From Actinomycetota bacterium (GTDB taxonomy: Bacteria > Actinomycetota > Actinomycetes > Streptosporangiales > Streptosporangiaceae), in the NCBI GenBank assembly GCA_003168295.1, contig PMST01000240.1:6265-24188 (forward strand): DNA of 17,924 nt. Direction: 5' to 3'. Below the pieces are notes generated by a model that was given only the letters and a program-made list of their open reading frames with translations, did no database searches and was not told where the DNA came from. Shown here piece by piece: positions 1 to 6,944 of the stretch. Each line of letters starts with the position of its first letter. Within the stretch, counting starts at the first letter, position 1. The position numbers and the translations under genes were made by a program.

Positions 1-747
1 TCCATGACCACGGACAGCGGCATGACCGTATCCGATCTAGTGGAAATCGCGGAGAGTTTCCACGACCTGTCGAGCGAGAACGTGCAGTTCATCACAGTCC
101 CGAACCAGCCCTGGACGCAGAACCCCGACCGGATTCAGTTCGAGCAGCCGCAAGCCGGCCAGGTGTTCTCGGCTATCGCCCACGACACGACCGTGCCGAA
201 GGCCTCACCCGCCTCGGCATCCCCGTCGGCCGGGGCGCAGGTGCTCACCACCAGCCCATCCAAGGTCAAGGTCGAGGTCCTGAACGGCTCAGGTGTCGCG
301 GACGTGGCGGTCCAGGCCGCTACCGCCCTCACTAGCCGGGGTTTCGACGTGACCGGCACCGGTGACGCGGCCAGCTTCGCCTACACGAACTCGGTGATCG
401 AGTATTCCTCCGCCGCCGAGGTCGCCGAGGTGAACACGCTCAAGCAAGAGATATCCCACGTCACCGACCTGCTGGATGCCAGCCTCAAGCCGGGCACCGT
501 CGCGCTCATCCTGGGCTCGGACTTCACCAGCCTGAACCCGCAGGTGTCGTCTTCCGCCTCGGGTCAGCCGTCGTCGACGCCCAGCGCGAGCGCGTCCGTC
601 TCGCCGAGTACGAGCCCGTCCGGCTCGCCCAGCGCGAGCGGGTCCGCCTCCGGCGTCAGCAACCTAGCCCAGTCGAACGGCGGCATCACCGCGGCGGCCC
701 CCTGTGCCAGCGACAACTCGGCCTTCGCCGGCCCCCTCAGCCCTTGA
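1..747 (+). CDS. LCP (LytR-CpsA-Psr) family protein, 3' part, with LytR_C domain
   Basis: The frame is open from the first base, so the 5' end lies outside the window and the ATG at 4 is probably internal. The first 60 or so visible residues resemble the end of an LCP catalytic domain, the fold that transfers wall polymers onto peptidoglycan. Residues about 90-178 form a LytR_C domain, recognised by VEVLNGSGV at residue 91 and a following A..L...GF.V pattern. The last 70 residues are a Ser/Pro/Ala/Gly-rich low-complexity tail, probably disordered and within the cell wall. By family the protein should be anchored by one N-terminal membrane segment, which is not visible here. The family assignment rests on the LytR_C domain; the exact polymer attached cannot be inferred. 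The gene converges on the HAD hydrolase with a 51-base gap. Confidence 0.8.
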   Translation, partial: SMTTDSGMTVSDLVEIAESFHDLSSENVQFITVPNQPWTQNPDRIQFEQPQAGQVFSAIAHDTTVPKASPASASPSAGAQVLTTSPSKVKVEVLNGSGVADVAVQAATALTSRGFDVTGTGDAASFAYTNSVIEYSSAAEVAEVNTLKQEISHVTDLLDASLKPGTVALILGSDFTSLNPQVSSSASGQPSSTPSASASVSPSTSPSGSPSASGSASGVSNLAQSNGGITAAAPCASDNSAFAGPLSP

Positions 748-772
748 TGGCCGCCAGCCCCGGCCCCTGATC

Positions 773-789
773 GCCGGTCCTTCTCCGGC
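773..789. terminator. Small hairpin in the convergent LCP/HAD gap
   Basis: GCCGG (773-777) and CCGGC (785-789) form a perfect 5-bp inverted repeat with a 7-nt loop, lying between two convergent genes. There is no U tract on either side. It could serve as a weak bidirectional terminator, but a stem this short arises easily by chance in GC-rich DNA. Confidence 0.2.
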
Positions 790-798
790 TGACCTGCG

Positions 799-1473
799 TC
801 ACCGGGTCGTGATGGCGCTGACGTCGTCGACGGCCTCCGGGAGCCTGCGCATGCTGGTGATGCGCCGGTCTGCCAGCTTGGCGGGATGCCCGGTGAGATC
901 ACGGTCCACCCAGACCGAGCGCAGTCCCATCCGGGCGGCGGGCAGCATATCGTGCACCCAGCTGTTAGCCACGTGAATCCAGTTGGTTTTCGTGACTCCG
1001 GTTTTCTCCGCGAACTTCCTGAAATGAGCGAGGTCCGGCTTGTAGCTGCGGACGTCTTCCGCAGTCACCCACAGGTCGAACGGCGCGGGCAACCGCGCCC
1101 TCGTGCTGGCGAAAAGGTCCTCATCGCAGTTCGTGAGGAACGCCAGCCGCCAGCCCCTCTCCCGCAGCGCGGTCAGGGCCGGACCGGAGTCCGGGAAGAC
1201 CTGCATGTCCGGCCACGCCCTGGCGAACGTTTCCTCGCCGCCCGGCGGCAGCGTGACCTGCTCGCGCTCGGCCGCCCGTGCCAGCCCGGCGCTGAGTATC
1301 TCCCGGTACGGCTGCCAGCCCGGACCCGCCTCAAGCTCGAGCTCCGCCTGGTGGTACGCGGTGAGCAGCCGGCTGGCATCGGTCCCCGCGACCCCCTCGA
1401 GCGCCCCGCCCATGCAGGAGTTCCAGTCCGCGACCGTCCCGTAGCAGTCGAACGTCAGCCACTTATCCGCCAC
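799..1473 (-). CDS. HAD superfamily hydrolase, haloacid dehalogenase type II-like
   Basis: This 224-residue protein carries the HAD motifs in order: nucleophile D9 in FDCYGTVAD, motif II T114-N115 in AFLTNCDED, motif III K145 in SYKPDL, and motif IV around D175 in VANSWVHDML. Length and motif spacing fit the L-2-haloacid dehalogenase (type II) subgroup of cytosolic HAD enzymes, whose members are often phosphatases rather than true dehalogenases, so the substrate is unknown. I chose the GTG at 1473 because GGAGG lies 6 nt upstream and the FDCYGT motif then falls at the usual distance from the N-terminus. An ATG at 1506 would add 11 residues but lacks a comparable ribosome binding site. The gene is divergent from hmgA across 86 bases. 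Confidence 0.85.
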   Translation of the reverse strand: MADKWLTFDCYGTVADWNSCMGGALEGVAGTDASRLLTAYHQAELELEAGPGWQPYREILSAGLARAAEREQVTLPPGGEETFARAWPDMQVFPDSGPALTALRERGWRLAFLTNCDEDLFASTRARLPAPFDLWVTAEDVRSYKPDLAHFRKFAEKTGVTKTNWIHVANSWVHDMLPAARMGLRSVWVDRDLTGHPAKLADRRITSMRRLPEAVDDVSAITTR

Positions 1474-1559
1474 ACCTAACCTCCACTCGCCCATCGACCT
1501 CAGCATCCCACTTCTGAGCCGTGATCTTATGGGGAGTGAGCTAGCACGAGGAGGCAGTC
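1474..1559. promoter_or_regulatory. Divergent HAD/hmgA intergenic region with both ribosome binding sites
   Basis: This 86-base spacer must hold both divergent promoters. The hmgA ribosome binding site GAGGAGG (1548-1554) sits 5 nt before the ATG and is nearly ideal. The HAD site GGAGG lies on the other strand near 1480-1484. CTCAG (1499-1503) and CTGAG (1514-1518) form a 5-bp inverted repeat with a 10-nt spacer, a possible weak operator. I see no convincing -35/-10 pair. Confidence 0.45.
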
Positions 1560-2951
1560 ATGGTCGACGTCGACCCGACCACCGTCCGTATGCACGCGAC
1601 GGCAGCCAACGGCACGGGTGAGCACGCCTACCAGGCCGGGTTCGGGAACGAGTTCGCCAGCGAGGCCGTGCCCGGGGCCTTGCCCGTGGGCCGCAATTCG
1701 CCGCAGCGCGCGCCGCTCGGCTTGTTCGCGGAACAGCTCAGCGGAACCGCGTTCACCCAGCCGCGTGCGGTCAACCGGCGGACGTGGGTGTACCGGATCA
1801 TGCCGTCGGCGGCGCACCCGAAGTTCTCGCGCCTCGGCCACGGGACGCTGCGCGGCACTCCCTTCGACGAGATCGAGCCCGACCCGAACCGCCTGCGCTG
1901 GGACCCTCTCCCGATGCCGGCGGCCGGCACCGACTTCATCGACGGGCTGTACACCGTCGCGGGAAACGGTGACATCAGGACGCGCAGCGGAATGGCCGTG
2001 CACCTGTACGCCGCGAACCGGTCCATGACCGGCAGGTATTTCGTCGACGCCGACGGCGAGCTGCTGTTCGTGCCCGAGCAGGGCACGGTCCTGCTGCGCA
2101 CCGAGCTCGGACCGCTGGCCGTGTCTCCCGGCGAGATCGCGGTGGTCCCGCGGGGCATCAGGTTCGCCGTCGACCTGACCGGCCCGGCCCGCGGCTACCT
2201 GTGCGAGAACTTCGGCGCGGCGTTCACCCTGCCCGAACGCGGTCCGATCGGGGCCAACGGCCTGGCCAACGAGCGTGACTTCCTGGCCCCGACGGCCGCC
2301 TACGAGGACGGGGCGACGGCCGTTCAGGTCGTGCAGAAGTTCGGCGGGAACCTGTGGGCCGCCGACTACGACCATTCGCCGCTGGACGTGGTCGGCTGGC
2401 ACGGGAACTACGCGCCCTACAAGTACGACACGGCCAGGTTCATGACGATCGGCACGATCAGCTTCGACCACCCGGACCCGTCCATCTTCACCGTGCTGAC
2501 CTCGCCGAGCGAGTCGCCGGGCCTCGCCAACGTGGACTTCGCGATCTTCCCGCCGCGCTGGCTGGTCGGCGAGGACACTTTCCGCCCGCCCTGGTACCAC
2601 CGCAACATCATGTCCGAGTTCATGGGCCTGGTGTACGGCGTCTACGACGCCAAGACCGAGGGGTTCGTGCCCGGCGGGGCCAGCCTGCACAACACCTTCA
2701 CCTCGCACGGGCCGGACGCGGAGGCGTTTGCCCGGGCCAGCACGGCCGAGCTGCGGCCGCAGAAGATCGACGGAACGCTGGCGTTCATGTTCGAAAGCCG
2801 CTGGATGATCATCCCGACCCGGCAGGCGATGGAGGCCCGGCACCGGCAGGACGACTACGACGCGGTCTGGGGCAGTCTCACCCGTTCCTTCCGGGCGTTA
2901 GCCTATTGGCGGAGGCACTATGTACATTCCCGCCCACTTCGCCGTCGATAA
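1560..2951 (+). CDS. hmgA: Homogentisate 1,2-dioxygenase
   Basis: This Fe(II) ring-cleaving dioxygenase converts homogentisate to maleylacetoacetate in tyrosine and phenylalanine breakdown, in the cytosol. The 463-residue protein has the family N-terminus ([13 protein letters not shown] near residue 22) and the metal ligands H347 and E353 (in [10 protein letters not shown]) and H383 (in [11 protein letters not shown]). The 6- and 30-residue spacings match the H335/E341/H371 ligands of the human enzyme. The ATG at 1560 has GAGGAGG 5 nt upstream. The C-terminus runs about 20 residues past the usual family end, is Arg-rich, contains a rare TTA leucine codon (2898-2900), and overlaps the next gene by 32 bases. 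No other homogentisate pathway genes are in the window. Confidence 0.97.
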   Translation: MVDVDPTTVRMHATAANGTGEHAYQAGFGNEFASEAVPGALPVGRNSPQRAPLGLFAEQLSGTAFTQPRAVNRRTWVYRIMPSAAHPKFSRLGHGTLRGTPFDEIEPDPNRLRWDPLPMPAAGTDFIDGLYTVAGNGDIRTRSGMAVHLYAANRSMTGRYFVDADGELLFVPEQGTVLLRTELGPLAVSPGEIAVVPRGIRFAVDLTGPARGYLCENFGAAFTLPERGPIGANGLANERDFLAPTAAYEDGATAVQVVQKFGGNLWAADYDHSPLDVVGWHGNYAPYKYDTARFMTIGTISFDHPDPSIFTVLTSPSESPGLANVDFAIFPPRWLVGEDTFRPPWYHRNIMSEFMGLVYGVYDAKTEGFVPGGASLHNTFTSHGPDAEAFARASTAELRPQKIDGTLAFMFESRWMIIPTRQAMEARHRQDDYDAVWGSLTRSFRALAYWRRHYVHSRPLRRR

Positions 2952-3603
2952 CGCGGCGACCCGTGAGCTGCTGGCCAAGCACGGCGCGGCCGATCTGATC
3001 ACGCTGACCGCGGACGGCCTGCTGGCCACGATGCTGCCGTTCGTGTACCTGCCCGAGGCGGGGGAGCGAGGCACCCTGTACGGGCATGTGGCCCGTAACA
3101 ACGATCAGTGGCGCAAGCCAGCCATCGGCGAGTCCCTGGCCATCGTGCGCGGGCCGGACGCCTACGTGTCCCCTTCCTGGTACGCCTCCAAGGCCGAGAA
3201 CGGCCGGGTGGTCCCGACCTGGAACTACGTCACGGCACACGTCTACGGTCAGCTCATCGTGCACGACGACCCGGTCTGGGTGGAAGATGTCGTCCGGCGG
3301 CTGACCGCCAAGCACGAAGCGGCCCGGCTGACCTCGCCGGGCCAGCCGCCCGCATGGTCGGTGGACGACGCGCCGCGTAAGTTTATCGAGGGACAACTGC
3401 GCGCCATCGTCGGCCTGGAGCTGCAGATCACCCGGATCGAAGCCAAGGCCAAGCTGAGCCAGAACCGGCCGGTGGGCGACGTCGCGGGGATTGTGGCCGG
3501 CCTAGCCGGGCGCGGCGACGACCTCAGCGCGGCCGCGGTCAAGCACGCCAACGAGCAGCGCGTCCAGGAGATCCACGCTAAGAACTCCCGCGCCCGGACG
3601 TAA
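2920..3603 (+). CDS. PaiB-like FMN-binding protein
   Basis: A 227-residue protein of the PaiB / FMN-binding negative transcriptional regulator family (split-barrel flavin-binding fold). It begins with the typical MYIPAHFA and contains [10 protein letters not shown] (about residues 55-64), SPSWYASK (84-91) and [13 protein letters not shown] (98-110), the most conserved family blocks. Bacillus PaiB was described as a repressor of degradative enzyme and sporulation genes, but most homologues are uncharacterised and may be flavin or haem-type enzymes, so the regulatory label is weak. The ATG at 2920 has GGAGG 4 nt upstream, inside the end of hmgA; the 32-base overlap suggests translational coupling. 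The 3' end converges on the oxidoreductase gene with only 5 bases between stop codons. Confidence 0.85.
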   Translation: MYIPAHFAVDNAATRELLAKHGAADLITLTADGLLATMLPFVYLPEAGERGTLYGHVARNNDQWRKPAIGESLAIVRGPDAYVSPSWYASKAENGRVVPTWNYVTAHVYGQLIVHDDPVWVEDVVRRLTAKHEAARLTSPGQPPAWSVDDAPRKFIEGQLRAIVGLELQITRIEAKAKLSQNRPVGDVAGIVAGLAGRGDDLSAAAVKHANEQRVQEIHAKNSRART

Positions 3604-3608
3604 AAAAA

Positions 3609-4481
3609 CTACAGGCTGGACACGGCGGGGATGACCTCGGCGGCGAGCACCTCGAGCGGGGTGACCTGCCAGACGTTGGCCACCTGGCCCATCGCGGCGT
3701 CGAAGCCCAGTCCGGCCAGGCGGCCGAGCTGGTCGACGGTTTCCGCGGCCTTCTCGCCCTTCTCGCCAACATCGAAGCGGAAGTAGCACGTCTTGGTGAT
3801 CTCGTCGTAGTCACGGCCTTCTGCGTCGCAGTGCGCGCGCAGGACGTCCAGCTTGCGGGCTAGGTCAGGGCCGGGGAACAGGTTGCAGGCGTCGGCGTAC
3901 TTGGCCACCAAGCGCAGCGTCTTCTTTTCGCCGCCGCCCCCGATCATGATCGGGGGGTGCGGCCTGGTCAGCGAGTTCGGCGAGTTCAGCGGCCGCTCGA
4001 GTGAGTAGTGCTTGCCGTGGTACGGGCTCTCGTCGCCGCGCCACATCTGCAGGCAGATCTGCAGGGTCTCCTCCAGCCGCTCGAACCGCTCGGCGACCGG
4101 CGGGAATCCGATGCCCAGGCCGCGCGATTCTTCTTCGTTCCACGCGGCGCCGATGCCGAGCCAGGCCCGCCCGCCGGACAGCACGTCCAGCGTGGTCACG
4201 ATCTTCGCCAGGATGCCCGGATACCGGTAGATGGCCCCGGTGACCAGGGTGAGGAGCTTGGCCCGTGAGGTGCAGGCGGCGAGGTAGCCCAGGGTCGTGT
4301 AGGCCTCGAGCATTTCCCGTTCGGCCGGGCCCATCGGGCCGATCTGGAAGAAGTGGTCCATGACCGCGATGAACTCGAAGCCGCCTTCGTCCGCGGTGCG
4401 GGCGACGGTGGCCAGGTCCGCGCCGAGGCGCGACGGGCCGTCCGGCGTGGTGAAGTCGGGAATCTGCAAGCCAATCTTCAC
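3609..4481 (-). CDS. LLM class F420-dependent oxidoreductase (TIGR03560-like)
   Basis: A 290-residue luciferase-like monooxygenase (LLM) fold protein that by family would use coenzyme F420 for hydride transfer on an unknown substrate. Visible signatures are KIGLQIPDF at the N-terminus, VMDHFFQIG at residues 40-48, the block LSGGRAWLGIGAAWNEEE, and PPIMIGGGGEKKTLRL further on, which together recall the TIGR03560 subgroup. The GTG at 4481 is preferred because GGAGG lies 7 nt upstream and the protein then begins directly with beta strand 1; an ATG at 4499 adds six residues without a good ribosome binding site. It lies 24 bases downstream of the marR gene on the same strand, so the two are probably one operon and this enzyme a likely target of that regulator. 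Confidence 0.85.
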   Translation of the reverse strand: MKIGLQIPDFTTPDGPSRLGADLATVARTADEGGFEFIAVMDHFFQIGPMGPAEREMLEAYTTLGYLAACTSRAKLLTLVTGAIYRYPGILAKIVTTLDVLSGGRAWLGIGAAWNEEESRGLGIGFPPVAERFERLEETLQICLQMWRGDESPYHGKHYSLERPLNSPNSLTRPHPPIMIGGGGEKKTLRLVAKYADACNLFPGPDLARKLDVLRAHCDAEGRDYDEITKTCYFRFDVGEKGEKAAETVDQLGRLAGLGFDAAMGQVANVWQVTPLEVLAAEVIPAVSSL

Positions 4482-4505
4482 AGCGTTACCTCCGCACATA
4501 CCTTC

Positions 4506-4943
4506 TCACGGGGCCCGGTAGCGCTCGTACAGGGCCTTCAGCGACCGCAGGAACACCTCGCGGTCGGCCGGGGGCAGGACGGCGAGCACTTCGTCTTCCC
4601 CGCGGCGGATCCCGGCCTCGACCGCCTGGCGCAGCCGGTCGCCCGCCGGGGTCAGCGAGAGCAGGTGCACGCGTCGGTCGGCTTCGTCGGCCTGGCGCTG
4701 GATCAGGCCGCGCCGCTGCAGATCATCCAGGACGCCGATGATGCGGCTCTTGTCCGCGTTGATGGCCTGCGCCAGCGCCGCCTGTGTCCGCACCGGGTGC
4801 TCGGCCAGCCCGGTCAGCACGACGTAGGCCCACATCGAGATGCCGTGCGCGCGCAGGACCGGCTCCTCGCGCGCGATCAACGCCCTGGCCAGTGGCGCGA
4901 ACATCGCGGCCAGGTCACGCCGGTCGTCGGCAAAGGAACTCAT
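4506..4943 (-). CDS. MarR family transcriptional regulator
   Basis: A 145-residue winged helix-turn-helix repressor-type protein. Residues about 52-75 form the DNA-recognition region (QAALAQAINADKSRIIGVLDDL), followed by the wing with the conserved D-x-R pattern (DEADRRVHLLSLT, 86-98), and flanking helices for dimerisation. MarR proteins bind palindromes as dimers and often release DNA on binding small phenolic or oxidising compounds. The ATG at 4943 gives a standard family length; no clear Shine-Dalgarno sequence precedes it. The frame stays open far upstream through the opposite strand of the neighbouring genes, but only this part has family similarity. Divergent placement next to an AT-rich palindromic region suggests autoregulation together with control of the rightward genes. 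Confidence 0.9.
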   Translation of the reverse strand: MSSFADDRRDLAAMFAPLARALIAREEPVLRAHGISMWAYVVLTGLAEHPVRTQAALAQAINADKSRIIGVLDDLQRRGLIQRQADEADRRVHLLSLTPAGDRLRQAVEAGIRRGEDEVLAVLPPADREVFLRSLKALYERYRAP

Positions 4944-4964
4944 GGTGCCGGAAGGATAACAGGC

Positions 4965-4994
4965 TTGTGCAGATGATAAGCTCAGACATATCAT
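4965..4994 (+). promoter_or_regulatory. Candidate promoter for the DinB-like gene
   Basis: TTGTGC (4965-4970) and TATCAT (4989-4994) are separated by 18 nt, a reasonable -35/-10 pair in an otherwise GC-rich genome. Transcription would begin near 5001, leaving a short leader with GGGAGG (5018-5023) before the ATG at 5034. The -10 box lies inside the palindrome at 4986-4998, the arrangement expected if a repressor occludes polymerase. Confidence 0.5.
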
Positions 4995-5007
4995 ATGTGT
5001 ATGCATA
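4986..5007. promoter_or_regulatory. Candidate MarR operator: two AT-rich palindromes
   Basis: ACATATCATATGT (4986-4998) is a perfect inverted repeat of 6-bp half-sites about one central base, and TATGCATA (5000-5007) is a perfect 8-bp palindrome immediately after it. Both lie in an AT-rich island between the divergent marR and DinB-like genes. Their position and symmetry fit a MarR dimer operator; binding is inferred, not shown. Confidence 0.55.
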
Positions 5008-5033
5008 TAAAAATCGCGGGAGGTGCCTAGACC

Positions 5034-5660
5034 ATGACGACCGAGCGGACGACCGCGAATTCCGCCGCTGACATCGTCCGCCTGGACGCCGAGGCGGTGC
5101 GGGCCAGCGTCCGGGTGGTCTGCCTGGCCGGCCCGGAAGACCTGGCCCGGATGACGCCGTGTGCGGGCTGGACGCTGGGCAACCTGGTCGCGCACATGAC
5201 GGCGCAGCATGACGGATTCGCCGCCGCCGCGGCCGGGGAAGGCGCGGACCTGGTCCGCTGGCGGCCCGGCGAGCCGGCCGCTGATCCGGTGGGGGAGTAC
5301 GAGGCGGCGGCCGGGCGGGTCCTGGCGGCGTTCGCCGCCGACGGCGTGCTCGGCCGGCGGTTCACGCTGCCGGAGATCAGCCCGGCGCTGCGCTTCCCCG
5401 CGACCGAGGCCATCGGCTTCCACTTCATCGACTACGTGGTGCACGGCTGGGATGTCGCGCGCTCGCTGGGATTTGACCACTACGAGCTCGAGCCCGAGCT
5501 GCTCGACGCGGCTCTCCTGATGGCCAGGGCGGTGCCCGATGGTGAGTTGCGGGAGCAAGGTCTGGTGCCGTTCGCGCCCGCGGTCCCTGTGGCCGGTGAG
5601 GTCAGCGTGCTCGGCCAGATCGTCGCGCTGCTCGGCCGGCGCCCCGGGTGGCCAGGGTGA
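5034..5660 (+). CDS. TIGR03086-like DinB/MDMPI metal-binding protein
   Basis: A 208-residue protein of the DinB-like four-helix family related to mycothiol-dependent maleylpyruvate isomerase, usually named TIGR03086 family metal-binding protein. The characteristic N-terminal block is TPCAGWTLGNLVAHM (residues 41-55), and the second block is FHFIDYVVHGWDVARS (129-144). By analogy with the maleylpyruvate isomerase metal site, H54, D133 and H137 are the likely metal ligands. Family members are thought to act in thiol-dependent chemistry in actinobacteria, but the substrate is not known here. The ATG at 5034 follows GGGAGG (5018-5023) by 10 nt. The gene is divergent from marR and followed after 24 bases by the amine oxidase gene. 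Confidence 0.8.
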   Translation: MTTERTTANSAADIVRLDAEAVRASVRVVCLAGPEDLARMTPCAGWTLGNLVAHMTAQHDGFAAAAAGEGADLVRWRPGEPAADPVGEYEAAAGRVLAAFAADGVLGRRFTLPEISPALRFPATEAIGFHFIDYVVHGWDVARSLGFDHYELEPELLDAALLMARAVPDGELREQGLVPFAPAVPVAGEVSVLGQIVALLGRRPGWPG

Positions 5661-5672
5661 CCGCCGCAGTCT

Positions 5673-5684
5673 TACGGTAAGCCC
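5673..5684 (+). promoter_or_regulatory. -10 box of a likely leaderless transcript for the amine oxidase gene
   Basis: TACGGT (5673-5678) matches the actinobacterial TANNNT -10 pattern and ends 6 nt before the ATG at 5685, so transcription would begin at or next to the start codon. No Shine-Dalgarno sequence precedes this ATG. The gene may therefore be transcribed independently of the DinB-like gene just upstream. No clear -35 element was identified. Confidence 0.45.
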
Positions 5685-6797
5685 ATGGGCACCGAACGAG
5701 CAGACGTCGTCATCATCGGAGCCGGGCTCGCCGGGTCGGCCGCGGCCTGGGCTCTGGCGAGCCGGGGCCGTTCGGTGACCGTCGTCGAGGCGTTCGAGCC
5801 CGGGCACCGGCGGGGCAGCTCGCACGGCAGCGCCAGGATCTTCCGGCGGGCCTACCCTGACGCGCTCTACGTACGGCTGACTGGCCAGGCTCAGCAGGGG
5901 TGGCGGCGGCTCGCGGAGGAGGCGGGCGAGGAGCTTATCTTGACCACCGGTGCCGTGGACTTCGGCCCGGCCCGCGTGCAGGAGAAGATGTACGACATCC
6001 TGACCGAGTTGGAGGTGCCCGCGGAGCTGATCCCGGCCGCGGCCGCGGCCGAGCGCTGGCCCGGCATGTCGTTCGGGACCGATCCGGTCATGTTCCACCC
6101 GGATGCCGGGGTGCTGGACGCCGAGCGCGCGATGGCGGCGATGCGCGCGATCGCGGTCGCGCGCGGCGCGCAGATTCACTACGGCTCGCGGGCGCTGCGC
6201 GTCGAGCCGTACCAGTCCGGAGCGACCGTTCATACGGCGGAACGAGCGTGGCGCGCGCCCGTGGTGATCGTCGCCGCCGGGGCCTGGCTGGAGCCGCTGC
6301 TCGGCGGGCAGGTCAGGCTGCCACCCCTGGTCGTGACCCAGCAGGAGGCATTCCACTTCGCCCCGGTCTGGACCGGACCCTGGCCGGCCTTCATCTACCA
6401 CGATGAGGTCGCCATATACGGGCTGCCGGCCGGCCGGGACGGCCAGGTGCCGGGCGCGGTCAAAGTTGGCGAGCACGGCAATGGCACGGTCACCACCGGC
6501 GATGGCCGTGACGGAGTGATCAACCCGGCCGCCAGGGACCGGGTCCGCGCGTTCGCCGCGGGCTGGCTTGGCGGCCTGGATCCCGCGCCGGTGGGCGAGG
6601 TGACCTGCCTGTACACCTCGACCGCCAGCGAGGATTTCATCCTGGACCGGCAGGGACCGTTCGTGATCTGCTCGCCCTGTTCCGGCCACGGCGCCAAGTT
6701 CGCGCCGCTCGTCGGCGAGATCGCCGCCGACCTGGCCTGCGGCGGGACCGTTCCGGACCCGCGGTTCGCCCTCGCGGCCCATCTGGGCCGACATTAG
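5685..6797 (+). CDS. FAD-dependent N-methyl amino acid oxidase (sarcosine / N-methyltryptophan oxidase family)
   Basis: A 370-residue flavoprotein that by family oxidatively demethylates a secondary N-methyl amino acid, releasing formaldehyde and hydrogen peroxide. The N-terminal Rossmann motif is VVIIGAGLAGS (G12, G14, G17), followed by the hallmark GSSHGSARIFRRAYP, and near the C-terminus SGHGAKFAPLVGE. C308 in TCLYTSTASEDFILD aligns with the cysteine that covalently holds FAD in E. coli N-methyltryptophan oxidase (C308) and in monomeric sarcosine oxidase (C315). Length matches those enzymes (about 370-390 residues). The substrate cannot be decided from the sequence, so I give no symbol. 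The gene lies 24 bases after the DinB-like gene, with its own probable leaderless promoter. Confidence 0.88.
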   Translation: MGTERADVVIIGAGLAGSAAAWALASRGRSVTVVEAFEPGHRRGSSHGSARIFRRAYPDALYVRLTGQAQQGWRRLAEEAGEELILTTGAVDFGPARVQEKMYDILTELEVPAELIPAAAAAERWPGMSFGTDPVMFHPDAGVLDAERAMAAMRAIAVARGAQIHYGSRALRVEPYQSGATVHTAERAWRAPVVIVAAGAWLEPLLGGQVRLPPLVVTQQEAFHFAPVWTGPWPAFIYHDEVAIYGLPAGRDGQVPGAVKVGEHGNGTVTTGDGRDGVINPAARDRVRAFAAGWLGGLDPAPVGEVTCLYTSTASEDFILDRQGPFVICSPCSGHGAKFAPLVGEIAADLACGGTVPDPRFALAAHLGRH

Positions 6798-6827
6798 CGC
6801 CGATCGCGGACACCGCCCTGGCCGAAG

Positions 6828-6859
6828 GCCGCTTCAAAAATATCTGAACCGAAAGCGGC
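6828..6859. terminator. Inverted repeat downstream of the amine oxidase gene
   Basis: GCCGCTT (6828-6834) and AAGCGGC (6853-6859) are perfect complements separated by an AT-rich 18-nt loop, 30 bases after the amine oxidase stop codon. This may terminate the upstream transcript; there is no run of T after it, so an operator or part of the leader of the Fn3 gene is also possible. Confidence 0.35.
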
Positions 6860-6862
6860 TAC

Positions 6863-6911
6863 AGAACATCTAAAGATGTATCAGCGGGCGGAAGTTCGCC
6901 TCTAATGTTCT
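6863..6911 (+). promoter_or_regulatory. Nested dyads and -10-like box upstream of the Fn3 protein gene
   Basis: ACATCTAAAGATGT (6866-6879) is a perfect palindrome of 6-bp half-sites around AA. The overlapping AGAACAT (6863-6869) is also fully complementary to ATGTTCT (6905-6911), so the two pairings are mutually exclusive in RNA. A TANNNT box, TAATGT (6903-6908), lies within the second arm and could be a -10 element. The whole region is AT-richer than its surroundings. It looks like a control region, operator or leader switch; which of these is undecided. Confidence 0.4.
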
Positions 6912-6944
6912 TGACGGTGGGACGTCCCGAGGGCTGGAGTCCTG

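Noticed and set aside
886..1479. 197-residue plus-strand frame opposite the HAD hydrolase
   Set aside because: It has no domain and is compositionally typical of an antisense shadow; the HAD motifs are on the minus strand.
1527..2843. 438-residue minus-strand frame opposite hmgA
   Set aside because: It is a shadow caused by GC-rich third positions; hmgA on the plus strand has all its metal ligands and a strong ribosome binding site.
4944..6794. Minus-strand open frame continuous with marR, giving an apparent 762-residue protein
   Set aside because: The part upstream of 4943 is antisense to two well-supported genes, is Arg/Pro/Gly/His-rich and has no domain. Only the last 145 residues form the MarR protein.
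6863..6911. LexA/SOS box because of GAAC and GTTC elements
   Set aside because: The actinobacterial SOS box needs GAAC and GTTC four bases apart; here they are about 38 bases apart.
6798..6944. Known riboswitch (for example c-di-AMP or cobalamin type) in the Fn3 leader
   Set aside because: I could not match the conserved core of any class I know; the region is too short for the larger classes. It is reported only as an unexplained leader.
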